DNA of 64,000 nt, from contig CP020563.1 of the NCBI GenBank assembly GCA_002082585.1, forward strand, positions 1,792,001-1,856,000, in the 5' to 3' direction. A program made the translations under genes and the position numbers. This document shows, piece after piece, positions 1-8,263 of this stretch; the first letter of the stretch is position 1, and each line of letters starts with the position of its first letter. Origin of the DNA: Kitasatospora albolonga. Its GTDB lineage: Bacteria; Actinomycetota; Actinomycetes; Streptomycetales; Streptomycetaceae. Below the pieces are notes generated by a model, which saw only the letters and a program-made list of their open reading frames with translations, was not told the origin of the DNA and made no database searches.

Positions 1-74
1 ACTGAGCTGGTCACTGGGTCTCCCTTGTCCCGAATCGACCGGACAGCCGCACCTGGGTGTACGGCCGGGTCCGG

Positions 75-218
75 CTACCGCTTCTTGGTCTTCCTCTTCT
101 GCGGGGGCGTCCACGCGCCCCGGTGCAGCTGGCACCGGGAGTATCCGATCATCGCCGGATTCCGGCACGGCTTGCCGGTCTTCGTCCGCCGAGATCCGCA
201 CATGACTTGCTTGCCCAC
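75..218 (-). CDS. Small Cys/His mini-protein, 47 aa
   Basis: Function unknown. The peptide contains C-G-S-R-R-T-K-T-G-K-P-C, then C-x2-H-R-G, a spacing of four Cys/His ligands that suggests one bound zinc, followed by a very basic tail (KRKTKKR). The GTG start is chosen because GGGAGG lies four bases upstream; an ATG five codons later is the alternative. A similar motif (C-x8-P-C-x10-C-x2-H-G-G) is found in the gene at 54007-54330, inside the integrated element. Short proteins of this kind are common in phages and conjugative elements. It could bind nucleic acid, but that is inference from charge and zinc-like ligands only. Confidence 0.6.
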   Translation of the reverse strand: MGKQVMCGSRRTKTGKPCRNPAMIGYSRCQLHRGAWTPPQKRKTKKR

Positions 219-342
219 GAAGCCTCCCGAGCCGTCGTCCGGTGCGCTCAAGGCATCGTCGCGGGCGTACCCGGCCCGTGTCCGCCGGACCGGGCGTTCC
301 GGCTGATTCCAGGCGGCCGGGCGGCCGGAAGCCGACTCGTCC

Positions 343-909
343 TCAGCGCAGCGAAGGCCGCGTCCGGCCCGCCCAGTACTCGTCCGCCGTGATGCCCAGC
401 AGGACCACGTCGTGGTAGGTGCCCGCGAAGAACTCGTGCTGGCGCAGGCGGCCCTCCTCCACGAAGCCGAGGCTGCGGTAGAGGGCGAGGGAGGCGTCGT
501 TGAAGGCGTAGACCTCCACCTCGCACTTGTGGCTGCGCTGTTCGGCGAACATGTAGGTGAGGACCAGTTCGGTGGCCTCGGCCGCGTAGCCCTGGCGGCG
601 GTGTTCGCGGGTGACCTCGATGCCCGTACGGAAGCGGCCCGCGCGGGCGTCCGTCTCGCCGACCGATACCGCGCCGACGAAGGCGTGCTCGAAGCGGGTC
701 TCGATGACCAGTTGGTACGCGGAGGGGTTCGGCGTGCGGGCCGCGCGCTCGGCGGCCCAGGCGCGGAAGCTCTCGTCCGAGCGCGGGGGCTCGACCACGT
801 CGGCGTTGCGGGCGTCCACGGTGTGCAGGGCCAGGGCGCGGAAGCCCTCCCAGTCCGCCGGTTCGATGCCCCGCAGGCGTACCTTCTCCCCGGTCCACAG
901 GTCGCTCAT
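343..909 (-). CDS. GNAT-family N-acetyltransferase
   Basis: This 188-aa protein has the layout of the RimJ/RimL-like branch of acetyl-CoA-dependent N-acetyltransferases. It opens with the typical strand 'GEKVRLRGIEP', and the acetyl-CoA pyrophosphate loop is visible as 'REHRRQGYAAEATELVL' near residue 100, followed by 'AFNDASLALYRSLGFVEEG', the usual C-terminal 'N..S...Y.k.GF' motif. Length is normal and no signal peptide is present, so it should be cytosolic. The substrate may be a protein N-terminus, an amino acid or an antibiotic; nothing nearby decides this. It sits alone, transcribed away from the MarR gene further on. Confidence 0.85.
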   Translation of the reverse strand: MSDLWTGEKVRLRGIEPADWEGFRALALHTVDARNADVVEPPRSDESFRAWAAERAARTPNPSAYQLVIETRFEHAFVGAVSVGETDARAGRFRTGIEVTREHRRQGYAAEATELVLTYMFAEQRSHKCEVEVYAFNDASLALYRSLGFVEEGRLRQHEFFAGTYHDVVLLGITADEYWAGRTRPSLR

Positions 910-976
910 CGTGCTCCCCCAGCCCCGGGGCGACGGACGGCGCCGGGGCCGTCCTTCAGCATGATCGCCTCGGTCG

Positions 977-1336
977 TCATCCGGTCACAGTAGAGGCAAC
1001 CGGTACGGCGTTCGATGCCTTTTCGGGGGCGCGTCCGCTCCGGCCCGCCAGGCGGCAGCCCAGGCAGTCCGGGTGGCCCCGGCGGGCGGCGCGGTCGCGG
1101 ACCCGCCAGGGCCATTCGCTCTCGGGGCGGGGGCCGCTCGGCTTGCCCCAGCCCGCCAGGTGGAGCAGCCAGGTCAGCAGCGCGGCGCCGACGGTGATGC
1201 CGATGCCCGCCAGGGCCGTGGGGGCGGAGACCGCCACCACCGCGATGCCCGTGACCGTGCAGCCCAGCACCGCCGTTGCCGTGCCCGCCCAGCCTGCGAC
1301 GGTGTGGCCCAAGTCGACATGGCCGTGTGCACTCAT
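977..1336 (-). CDS. Small membrane protein with N-terminal HGH motif
   Basis: A 119-aa protein with two predicted membrane helices (about residues 12-36 and 40-62) after a short N-terminus beginning MSAHGHVDLGHTVAGW. The His-Gly start followed by a Trp resembles small actinobacterial membrane proteins with an HGxxPAAW-type signature, but the match is loose. The C-terminal third is polar and basic and contains a CLGC pair. It is divergent from the MarR gene at 1431, and the shared 94-bp gap contains palindromes that could serve both genes. Function unknown; control by the MarR protein is inference. Confidence 0.65.
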   Translation of the reverse strand: MSAHGHVDLGHTVAGWAGTATAVLGCTVTGIAVVAVSAPTALAGIGITVGAALLTWLLHLAGWGKPSGPRPESEWPWRVRDRAARRGHPDCLGCRLAGRSGRAPEKASNAVPVASTVTG

Positions 1337-1398
1337 GACTCTCCCTGGGGGCCGGTGCCCGGACAGTAGGCTGAACGGGACGAGCTTTATCTCACGAA

Positions 1399-1419
1399 CT
1401 AAGTTACTTAGATGCTAAG
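1399..1419. promoter_or_regulatory. Overlapping palindromes, probable MarR operator
   Basis: CTAAG-TTA-CTTAG-ATG-CTAAG forms two overlapping perfect inverted repeats with three-base spacers, 12 bases before the GTG start of the MarR gene and within the divergent promoter region. MarR proteins commonly bind such short AT-rich palindromes and repress their own gene. Binding is inferred, not shown. Confidence 0.6.
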
Positions 1420-1430
1420 GGATTCTCTGC

Positions 1431-1925
1431 GTGGACGGCAAGCCGCGGGCGAAAGCCACCCCGGAACAGGCGCACGCCCAGATGGACCGGCTGATGGCGC
1501 TGGGCATCGTCGCCCAGCACGACATCGCGGGACGGCTCGGGCTCAACATCACCGACCTGACCTGTCTGGGCTTCGTCCTGGAGGCCCAGGGCACCGGGAC
1601 GGCCGCCACGGCGGGTGAGCTGGCCCAGCGCGCCAACCTCACCACCGGGGCCATCACCGGCGTCATCACCCGGCTCGAACGGGCCGGGTACGCCCGTCGG
1701 CAGAGCGACCCCGCCGACCGCAGGCGGGTCAGGGTCGTCGCCGACGAGACCGCCGCCGCCCGGCTCTTCGAGGTCTACGGGCCCAACTACCAGCGGTTCG
1801 CCGCTCTGTTCGCCGATTACTCCCCCGACGAGATCGCCGTGCTCTCCGACTGGTTCGGCCGCGCCACCGAGATCATGCGCACCTCACTGGACGAGGTGCG
1901 GGGCGGGGGTACGGAGGGGCGGTAG
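1431..1925 (+). CDS. MarR-family transcriptional regulator
   Basis: A 164-aa winged-helix regulator. The recognition region 'TAGELAQRANLTTGAITGVI' and the wing 'RRQSDPADRRRVRVV' (about residues 60-105) are characteristic of MarR proteins, which act as dimers and release DNA on binding small phenolic or oxidant ligands. It starts at GTG, shortly after paired CTTAG/CTAAG palindromes that are likely its own operator. The divergent small membrane protein gene at 977-1336 shares this region and is the obvious candidate target. The ligand is unknown. Confidence 0.88.
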   Translation: MDGKPRAKATPEQAHAQMDRLMALGIVAQHDIAGRLGLNITDLTCLGFVLEAQGTGTAATAGELAQRANLTTGAITGVITRLERAGYARRQSDPADRRRVRVVADETAAARLFEVYGPNYQRFAALFADYSPDEIAVLSDWFGRATEIMRTSLDEVRGGGTEGR

Positions 1926-2090
1926 CCGACTCCTCCTTCATCCGTCTGTCAGGAGGCAGCGCGGGGCCTGCCGTGGACGGGGGCGTTCGCCGTCGCCACG
2001 TGCAGTGGGTTCCGGGTCCGGAACATGCCGGTGCCCCGGCGAGACGGTTCGCGGTCCGGCCGGGGCACAGCACGGGAAGTGGGTCGGGGG

Positions 2091-2396
2091 TCAGCGGCCG
2101 TAGCGGATCAGGGCGCGGACCATGCGGCAGGTCGTGTCGGACGGCGGGTGCATGCCCAGGCGCTCGGCGGTGGTCCGTATCCGGTGGTTCCCCGCGCTGG
2201 CGGGCTGGTAGACCCCGCTGTCGAGCAGGGCGATCGCCAGGCGCATGGCCTTGAGGCGGCGGTTGTGCGAGACGTACCACTCGCGGGGCCGGCCCGCGGG
2301 CAGTCGCTTCTTCGCCGGAGGGGCGGGAAGCGGTGGGTGGAAGGGCATCGGGAGCTGTCGGTCGAGCGGCTCGGTCGTGGCTGCGGCAACGGCCAT
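2091..2396 (-). CDS. Conserved hypothetical protein, 101 aa
   Basis: I do not recognise a characterised family. The ATG has a strong GGAGGA site six bases upstream, which fixes the start inside a longer open frame. The first 35 residues are Pro/Ala-rich and probably flexible; the rest (from REWYVSHNRRLKAMRLAIAL) is a compact basic, partly helical domain with conserved-looking Trp, Tyr and Arg residues. There is no signal peptide or membrane segment. The length and basic core suggest a small nucleic-acid-associated or structural protein, but this is a guess. It lies alone, divergent from the ArsC-like gene. Confidence 0.6.
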   Translation of the reverse strand: MAVAAATTEPLDRQLPMPFHPPLPAPPAKKRLPAGRPREWYVSHNRRLKAMRLAIALLDSGVYQPASAGNHRIRTTAERLGMHPPSDTTCRMVRALIRYGR

Positions 2397-2516
2397 TCGG
2401 CATCCTCCTGGCAGGGTGGTGGAACCCTCACGAACTCCCTCCATTTTACTGCCCCCCACTGACAATCGCCCCTGGCCAGAGGGGTTTTCGGCGGTCCCTC
2501 GCGTAACCTTGGCCCC

Positions 2517-2882
2517 ATGGAGATCTGGATCAATCCGGCCTGTTCCAAGTGCCGTGGCGCCGTCAGTCTGCTGGACGCCGAAGGGGCCGACTACACCGTC
2601 CGGCGCTATCTGGAGGACGTGCCCTCGCCCGAGGAGATCCGGGATGTCCTGGAGCGGCTCGGGCTCGAGCCGTGGGACATCGCCCGGACCCAGGAGGCCG
2701 TGGCCAAGGAGCTGGGCCTCAAGGAGTGGGCGCGGGACTCCGGTTCGCGGGAGCGGTGGATCGCCGCCCTGTCCGAGCACCCCAAGCTGATCCAGCGGCC
2801 GATCATCACCGCCGATGACGGTACGGCCGTGGTGGCACGGAGCGAGGAAGCCGTACGGGACGCGCTCGGGCGCGGGGCCTGA
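2517..2882 (+). CDS. ArsC/Spx-type thioredoxin-fold protein
   Basis: A 121-aa member of the arsenate reductase (ArsC)/YffB/Spx superfamily. The active-site strand 'INPACSKC' places cysteines at residues 9 and 12, and the second family signature is 'LIQRPIIT', whose Arg normally binds the oxyanion. Family members use a thioredoxin fold to reduce arsenate with glutathione or mycothiol, but many stand-alone copies have other thiol roles. No arsenic efflux or ArsR gene is nearby, so arsenate detoxification is only one possibility. Confidence 0.85.
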   Translation: MEIWINPACSKCRGAVSLLDAEGADYTVRRYLEDVPSPEEIRDVLERLGLEPWDIARTQEAVAKELGLKEWARDSGSRERWIAALSEHPKLIQRPIITADDGTAVVARSEEAVRDALGRGA

Positions 2883-2926
2883 CCCCGCGCGCGGGGCCTG
2901 ACCCCGCGGCCGGAGCCTGATCCCGT
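2871..2926. repeat. 19-bp tandem repeat downstream of the ArsC-like gene
   Basis: The segment CGCGGGGCCTGACCCC occurs at 2871 and again at 2890, with a third degenerate copy near 2909. Each copy is itself partly palindromic (GGGGCC...GACCCC). The array begins inside the last codons of the ArsC-like gene and fills the gap to the convergent AhpD-like gene, so it may act in termination. Confidence 0.6.
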
Positions 2927-2996
2927 GGCCAGTGTGCCGCGAACCCCGGCGCGCGGCCCCGGGGTTCGCGGGCCGGGGCGGAAGCGGCGTACGGGG

Positions 2997-3521
2997 TCAG
3001 TGTTCGTGCGGGCCCGCGCGTTTGGCCGTGGCGAGGGCGATGCGGTTCCAGGTGTTGGCAGTGAGGATCAGGGCCAGCAGCCGGGCCAGCTCCTGCTCCT
3101 CGAAGTGGGCCGCCGCCCGGCCGTGCACCGCGTCCGGGACCCCGGCCTCCGCGATCAGCGTGACCGCGTCGGTCAGGGCCAGGGCCGCCTGCTCCTTCTC
3201 CGTGAAGAAGTGGGGCGCCTCGTGCCACACCCCCACCGCGTGCAGCCGCTCCTCGCTCTCCCCCGCCCGGCGCGCGTCCGTCGTGTGCATGTGGAGGCAG
3301 TGCGCGCAGTGGTTCAGGTACGAGGACCGGATCTGGACCAGGTCGGCCAGCGCCGGGTCCAGCCCCTCGCGGGCCGCCGCGTCCAGGCCGATCACCGCCC
3401 GGAAGACCTCCGGGGCGGCCTTCGCGAAGTCGAGCCGAGCGGTACCGGAGCGCGCCTTGGGCCGGACGGTGGGGGCGGCGGCGGTCGCGCGGTCGTTCGA
3501 CTTGCTCTCGGGCCTCGTCAT
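2997..3521 (-). CDS. AhpD/carboxymuconolactone decarboxylase-family protein
   Basis: A 174-aa alkylhydroperoxidase D-like protein. The core motif 'HCAHCLHMHT' gives Cys72, Cys75 and His78, the CxxC-xxH arrangement used for peroxide reduction in AhpD proteins. The first 25 residues are a disordered extension. It is divergent, with a 47-bp gap, from a MocR/PdxR-type regulator. In actinomycetes and proteobacteria this gene family is frequently paired with such regulators, so the neighbour probably controls it. The physiological substrate is unknown. Confidence 0.88.
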   Translation of the reverse strand: MTRPESKSNDRATAAAPTVRPKARSGTARLDFAKAAPEVFRAVIGLDAAAREGLDPALADLVQIRSSYLNHCAHCLHMHTTDARRAGESEERLHAVGVWHEAPHFFTEKEQAALALTDAVTLIAEAGVPDAVHGRAAAHFEEQELARLLALILTANTWNRIALATAKRAGPHEH

Positions 3522-3568
3522 GGGTACGAATCTAGGAGGACAGGCGACCGGTTACGGGGTGCACTCGC

Positions 3569-5233
3569 ATGACGGATTCATGGGTCAATTCAGCGGAGAT
3601 CCTGGGCAGCGATCTGCCGTTGGAGCTCTCCGGGACGGGCAACCGCAGGGCCGTCCTGATGACCGCCCTCCGCGAGGCCATCCGCAGCGGGCGGCTCACC
3701 CCCGGCACCCGGCTGCCGCCCTACCGCTCCCTCGCCGCCGACCTCGGACTGGCCCGCAACACCGTGGCCGACGCCTACGCGGAGCTGGTCGCGGAAGGGT
3801 GGCTCGCCGCCCGCCAGGGCTCGGGCACCCGGGTCGCCGAGCGGGCCGCGCCCATCACCCCCGCCCACCGCCCGCGCACCCCGCAACGCCCCTCCCGCCC
3901 GGTCCACGACCTGGTCCAGGGGCAGCCGGACCCCGCCGCCTTCCCCCGGTCCGCCTGGCTGGCCTCCGCGCGCCGGGCGCTCTCCGCCGCCCCCAACGAC
4001 GCGTTCGGGCCCGGTGATCCGCACGGCCGGCCCGAACTGCGGCAGGCGCTCGCCGAGTATCTGGCCCGGGTGCGCGGGGTGCGGACCTCGCCCGAACGCA
4101 TCGTGCTCTGCTCGGGGGCCGCGCACGGGCTGCGGCTGCTGGCGGACACGGTGGGCGGGCCCTGGGCGGCGGAGGCGTACGGGCTGCCGTTCCACCGCGG
4201 GCTGCTCTCCTCGCACGGCGTCGGCACCCGGCCGGTGGGCGTGGACGAGGACGGCGCCCGGGTCGACGAACTGACCCGCCGGGACCGGGCGGTGCTGCTC
4301 ACGCCCGCCCACCAGTTCCCGACCGGCGGACCCCTGCACCCCGCGCGGCGGGCGGCGGTGGTCGACTGGGCGCGCTCCACGGGCGGGCTCGTCGTGGAGG
4401 ACGACTACGACGGGGAGTTCCGCTACGACCGGCAGCCGGTGGGGGCCGTCCAGGGGCTCGATCCGGAGCATGTGGTGCTGCTGGGGTCCGTCAGCAAGAG
4501 CCTCTCCCCCACCCTGCGCATCGGCTGGATGGTGCTGCCCGAGCGGCTGGTGGCGCCGGTCGTCGCGGCGAAGGGCGAGCGCGAGCAGTTCTCCAGCGCC
4601 ACCGAGCAGCTGACGCTGGCGGACTTCATCGGCTCGGGGGCGTACGACCGGCACGTACGCCGGATGCGGCAGCACCACCGGCGGCGCCGGGACCAGCTGG
4701 TGGCGGCCCTGGAGCAGCGCGCTCCGCACGTCCGGGTCACCGGGATCGCGGCGGGGCTGCACGCGGTGGTGGAGCTGCCGCCGGGCACGGAGCGTTCGGT
4801 GGTACGGGCGGCGGCCTGGCAGGGGCTGGCCGTGGAGGGGCTCGCCGACTACCTGCATCCGGGGCTGGGCGTGCTGGGGGCGGACGTACCGCCGTCGTAC
4901 GGGGGCGGCTCCGGCGGGCAGGGGGATGTGTTCCCGTACGGGGACGGCTCCGGGGAGCGGCCGGACGCGCTCCCGTACGGGGATGGCTCCGGCGGGCAAC
5001 CGGGCGTGGCTCCGTACGCGGGCGGCTCCGGCGGGCGGCCGGATGTGCTCCCGTACGGGGGCGGCTCCCGCGCTCGTACGCGTCAGGAACCGGCGGCGGG
5101 CGCGAGGGGGGAAGGCAGCCCCGATCCCGATCCCGCCGCCCGGGACGGGCTCGTCGTGGGGTACGCGACCCCCTCCGAACACGCCTACCCGGAGGCGCTG
5201 GAGGCCCTGTGCCGGGCGCTGCCGCCGGGGTGA
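3569..5233 (+). CDS. MocR/PdxR-like GntR-aminotransferase fusion regulator
   Basis: A 554-aa regulator with an N-terminal GntR winged helix (about residues 25-95, including 'PPYRSLAADLGLARNTVADA') joined to a fold-type I aminotransferase domain. The PLP-binding lysine is seen in 'GSVSKSLSPTLRIGW' at residue 310, and 'VVEDDYDGEFRYD' is the usual cofactor-anchoring segment. MocR proteins sense PLP or amino-compound ligands. It is divergent from an AhpD-like gene, its likely target. Unusually, the C-terminal subdomain is interrupted by four to five 13-residue repeats rich in Tyr, Gly, Ser and Pro (about residues 444-501), after which the domain resumes and ends normally. This explains why it is longer than the usual 450-500 aa. 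Confidence 0.88.
   Translation: MTDSWVNSAEILGSDLPLELSGTGNRRAVLMTALREAIRSGRLTPGTRLPPYRSLAADLGLARNTVADAYAELVAEGWLAARQGSGTRVAERAAPITPAHRPRTPQRPSRPVHDLVQGQPDPAAFPRSAWLASARRALSAAPNDAFGPGDPHGRPELRQALAEYLARVRGVRTSPERIVLCSGAAHGLRLLADTVGGPWAAEAYGLPFHRGLLSSHGVGTRPVGVDEDGARVDELTRRDRAVLLTPAHQFPTGGPLHPARRAAVVDWARSTGGLVVEDDYDGEFRYDRQPVGAVQGLDPEHVVLLGSVSKSLSPTLRIGWMVLPERLVAPVVAAKGEREQFSSATEQLTLADFIGSGAYDRHVRRMRQHHRRRRDQLVAALEQRAPHVRVTGIAAGLHAVVELPPGTERSVVRAAAWQGLAVEGLADYLHPGLGVLGADVPPSYGGGSGGQGDVFPYGDGSGERPDALPYGDGSGGQPGVAPYAGGSGGRPDVLPYGGGSRARTRQEPAAGARGEGSPDPDPAARDGLVVGYATPSEHAYPEALEALCRALPPG
4898..5072 (+). repeat. 39-bp in-frame coding repeats in the MocR-like gene
   Basis: Four full units start at 4898, 4937, 4976 and 5015, and a partial fifth at 5054. 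Each begins TACGSGGRYGGCTCC and ends in CCG. They encode variants of YGGGSGGQPDVLP. Because 39 is a multiple of three, changes in copy number keep the reading frame. The inserted segment is low-complexity and probably a flexible loop. Confidence 0.9.
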
Positions 5234-5381
5234 ACGGGGTTTGCTCGCGCGGGGGTTGCTCGCGTGGCCTCGACCGTGTGGGTGTGGCCCGCGTGGGTGT
5301 GGCCGTGGCCCGTGTGGGCGTGGCTTGTGCGGGGCCGCCGCCAGGTGGCGGGTGCCTCGCCGGTCACCCGCCCCGAGCCGA

Positions 5382-6308
5382 TCAGCCCGCCTGGGCCTCC
5401 GCCTCCGCCAGCAGTTCCGTCAGGCGGAGGCCGAAGCGGGCGTCGCAGGGGTGCGGCACCCCCGTGCGTACCGACTCCGCCAGCGCGTCCACCGCTCCCC
5501 GGAACGCCGTCTCCGCGCCGTCCCAGCCCGGGATCGCGACCGTGCCGTGCTCGCCCCGCAGTTCGATGTCCAGGCCCGCCGCCGCCGGAGGGGCGGACAG
5601 GCCGAGGGTCACCGTGCTGGACGCGCCGGAGGTGTGGCGCAGGATCAGGTGGGTGGTGTCGGCGGGGCCGCGCGCGGCGGTCAGCTCCGTGACCTCGCCG
5701 AGCACCGGGATCAGCACCGAGAGCGCGTGCGGGCCGACATCCCAGAGGCCGCCCTTCTCGCGCCGCCACGGCGAGTCGGCGTACTCGCTGGCCGTACCCG
5801 CCGCGTAGAGCGAGCCCAGCCACTGCGCGCGGGCGGTGAACCAGCCGTCCACCGCCGCCTGTTCCGCGATCCACGCCACGGTCTCGGGCGCGAAGCGGAG
5901 CGTGCAGAAGACCACCGAGGCGACGCCCGCCCCCGCCGCCGCCTCCGCGACCGCCCGCGCCCCCTCGACCGTGGTGGCCACCGGCTTGTCCATCAGGAGG
6001 TGGCAGCCCGCCTCCGCCGCCCGGACCGCGAGCGGCGCCTGGATGTCCGGCGGCAGCGCGAAGGCCACCGCGTCGCTCGCCTCCAGCAGCGCGTCGATCC
6101 CCGCCTCCCCGGTGTACGCCCGGGTCCCGTGGGCGGCGGCGAGGGCGTCCGCCGCCTCGGTGCGGCGGCCCCACACCCCGGTCAGCTCGACACCGGGGTG
6201 GGCGGCGAGCGCGGGTGCCTGGGTGTTGCGCGCCCAGGGGCCGGTGCCGAGGAGGCCGATGCGCAGGGGGGCGGTGGGGGTGGTGGTGCGGGCGGCGGGT
6301 GTCGTCAT
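5382..6308 (-). CDS. Gfo/Idh/MocA-family NAD(P)-dependent oxidoreductase
   Basis: A 308-aa dehydrogenase-like protein. The N-terminal Rossmann fingerprint is 'RIGLLGTGPWARN', and the conserved 'MDKPVATTVEGARAV' around residue 110 matches the EKP-type catalytic motif of this family. The C-terminal domain contains 'GGLWDVGPHALSVL', the typical GGG/DxGxH segment near the substrate site. Such enzymes oxidise or reduce sugars, cyclitols and related compounds; the substrate cannot be named here. The start chosen is the ATG in MTTPAART; the frame stays open further upstream through a tandem repeat, but that extension shifts frame between repeat units and is not protein-like. Confidence 0.85.
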   Translation of the reverse strand: MTTPAARTTTPTAPLRIGLLGTGPWARNTQAPALAAHPGVELTGVWGRRTEAADALAAAHGTRAYTGEAGIDALLEASDAVAFALPPDIQAPLAVRAAEAGCHLLMDKPVATTVEGARAVAEAAAGAGVASVVFCTLRFAPETVAWIAEQAAVDGWFTARAQWLGSLYAAGTASEYADSPWRREKGGLWDVGPHALSVLIPVLGEVTELTAARGPADTTHLILRHTSGASSTVTLGLSAPPAAAGLDIELRGEHGTVAIPGWDGAETAFRGAVDALAESVRTGVPHPCDARFGLRLTELLAEAEAQAG

Positions 6309-6345
6309 GGGGGTCAGTGTGCCCGGTGGCGGTGGCAGCGGTGGT

Positions 6346-6503
6346 GGTGAGGGCGGTGCGCCCGGTGACCGGCGGTGCCGGTGGGGGCGGTGTGCCCGGT
6401 CAACGGCCGTGCCGGTGGAGGCGGTGTGCCCGGTGACCTGCCGTGCCGGTGAGGGCGATGCCGCCCGGTGACCGACCGTGCCGGTGAAGGCGATGCGCCC
6501 GGT
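6346..6503. repeat. 34-bp tandem repeat, nearly five copies
   Basis: Units of the form GGTGRRGGCGRTGYGCCCGG followed by about 14 variable bases ending CCGTGCC start at 6346, 6380, 6414, 6448 (35 bp) and 6483 (partial). The array lies directly upstream of the oxidoreductase gene in the 413-bp gap before the Ro60-like gene. The 34/35-bp period is not a multiple of three, so it is not conserved coding sequence. The gap has no gene that I can support. Confidence 0.85.
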
Positions 6504-6721
6504 CTTGTCCCCGTCCCCGGGCGCCGCCGAAGCGCGGTGTGACCGAATCCGCCCTCGGGTGCCGTCTGCTAATGCGGTGGCAGAGAAGGAGCCCGTCCGG
6601 ATACCTTCTCCGAGCCGGCCGCGGGACTTCGGCTGCGACTTCCGGGACTTGCCTGTCAAGCGATGATTTCGTTGTTCGCGCCTCCATTCCCCGGTCGGCG
6701 TCTGCGTCCACCGGGGGAATC

Positions 6722-8263
6722 ATGAACACGCCCGAAAGCCCTGCCGATCTCGTCGCCGCCGAAGACCTCCTGCTCTTCGTGAATGCGGCGATCACCGCGA
6801 CCGGACAGCGCGAGTTCCGTTCCGGGGCCATCAGCCAGCATCTGTCACTGGACTTCCTGCACACGTACGTACGGGTCAATTACCGCCGTGTGTACGCCGC
6901 TTGCCTGGCTCTCGACATCAACGACCACAACGCCGCCCGGATCGTGCTCGGGCTGCTGGAGACCGCGGGCGAGGCGAGTACCGAGGAGCGGCGGGCCGAG
7001 GGGCGGCTGATCGCCGCCCGGCTGGCGCTGCTGCCGCCGCAGCGGGTCTACCGCCTCTTCGGCGAGGTGCGCCGGGCCGGGATCAACAACCGGCGTACCC
7101 GGGCGATCCTGCGCGACTGGCTGGCGGCCCGGCCCGATCTGGGGCACGACGCGGTGAAGTACCGGAGCGGGGTGAAGACGGCCGCCCGCCATGTCCATCT
7201 GCGCTGTCCCGAGGGACCGGCGCGGATGGCCGAGGTGGGGGCGTTCCTGTTCCGGCCGGGGAAGCTGCCGCGCTACGGGCACCCGCTGCTGGACGCCTGG
7301 CGGCGCGCCCACTACGAGCAGGGGGCGGTGGCCGAGCTGCCGTTCAGCGTCGCGGAGGGGTTCGCGGCGCGGCACGGGATGAAGCGGGCCGTCTTCCTGG
7401 AGCGGGCGGCGCCCCGGATGACCCGGCTGGAGCGGCTGCGCACCCAGGAGCAGCGGGCGGTGGGCGACCGGCGGCCGGATGTCGATCTGGCCGTGATGCC
7501 ACTGACCCGGCTGGCGCTGTACGTCCTCGCGCTGCCCTTCGCGCAGCGCGCCGCCCGCCGCGCCGAGCTGACCGGTGCCCTGCGCACGGCGGCGCGCCGG
7601 GCCGCCGGCGGGCATGCCGGGAGCTGGGGGCGGGTGCACGCGGTGCTGGACGACAGCTTCTCCTCGTCCGGGTCGGGGCAGAAGCGGCGGCGGCCCCTCG
7701 CCGTGGCCCTGGCCTGCCACTATCTGCTGGAGGCGCTCGCCGCGCCGGGTGCGTACCGGGCGGTGTGGACCTCGGGGCGGGGCGACGCCCTGCTCGTACG
7801 TCCGTGGGGGCCGACCCCGCTCGGGATGCGGGTCCTGGACGCGCTGGAGCCCGGTCCGGGTGGCGCGGTGCCGGACCGGCTGGTGATCGTCTCGGACGGC
7901 TGGGACAACGCCCCGGCGGGGCTCGCGGGCGAGGTGCTGCGGGTGTGGCGCCGACGGCTGGACCCGGGGCGGCGGACGGCCGTGGTGCACGTCAACCCCG
8001 TATACGACAGCGAGGGGTTTGACGTGCGGCGGCTGGCGGCGGGGGTGCCGACGGCCGGGATCAGGGATGCGGAGGATCTGCCCGCGCTGGTGGAGATCGC
8101 CCGGTTCGCGGAGGGGCGGGCCGGGGCGGCAGAGCTGCACGCGTATCTGGACCGGCGGGTGGCGCGGTTCCTGGGAGCGGGAGTGGGAGCAGGAGTGGGA
8201 GCAGAGGTGGGAGATCGAGGGGCCGTCGGAGACGGGCGGCCCGGACGGGAGGCGGTGTCGTGA
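6722..8263 (+). CDS. Ro60/TROVE-like protein with C-terminal vWA-type domain
   Basis: A 513-aa protein. Residues 1-250 form helical repeats (for example 'RVYAACLALDINDHNAARIV') with the character of the TROVE/HEAT ring of the RNA-binding protein Ro60. From about residue 300 a von Willebrand A-like fold begins; 'LDDSFSSSGSG' gives the metal-site motif D310-x-S312-x-S314, and 'DRLVIVSDGWDN' gives a later acidic MIDAS-type loop. Bacterial Ro60 relatives hold Y RNAs and direct nuclease or repair partners. The start is the ATG after CCGGGGGAATC. The last 25 residues come from a short GGAGTGGGAGCA-type repeat. It overlaps the next gene by four bases (GTGA), so the two are translated together. The Ro60 assignment is by pattern, not alignment. 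Confidence 0.6.
   Translation: MNTPESPADLVAAEDLLLFVNAAITATGQREFRSGAISQHLSLDFLHTYVRVNYRRVYAACLALDINDHNAARIVLGLLETAGEASTEERRAEGRLIAARLALLPPQRVYRLFGEVRRAGINNRRTRAILRDWLAARPDLGHDAVKYRSGVKTAARHVHLRCPEGPARMAEVGAFLFRPGKLPRYGHPLLDAWRRAHYEQGAVAELPFSVAEGFAARHGMKRAVFLERAAPRMTRLERLRTQEQRAVGDRRPDVDLAVMPLTRLALYVLALPFAQRAARRAELTGALRTAARRAAGGHAGSWGRVHAVLDDSFSSSGSGQKRRRPLAVALACHYLLEALAAPGAYRAVWTSGRGDALLVRPWGPTPLGMRVLDALEPGPGGAVPDRLVIVSDGWDNAPAGLAGEVLRVWRRRLDPGRRTAVVHVNPVYDSEGFDVRRLAAGVPTAGIRDAEDLPALVEIARFAEGRAGAAELHAYLDRRVARFLGAGVGAGVGAEVGDRGAVGDGRPGREAVS

Noticed and set aside
5264..5381. Repeated GTGTGGCCCGYGTGGGYGTGG after the MocR-like gene
   Set aside because: Simple low-complexity sequence in a short gap; no gene, hairpin or binding site can be supported.
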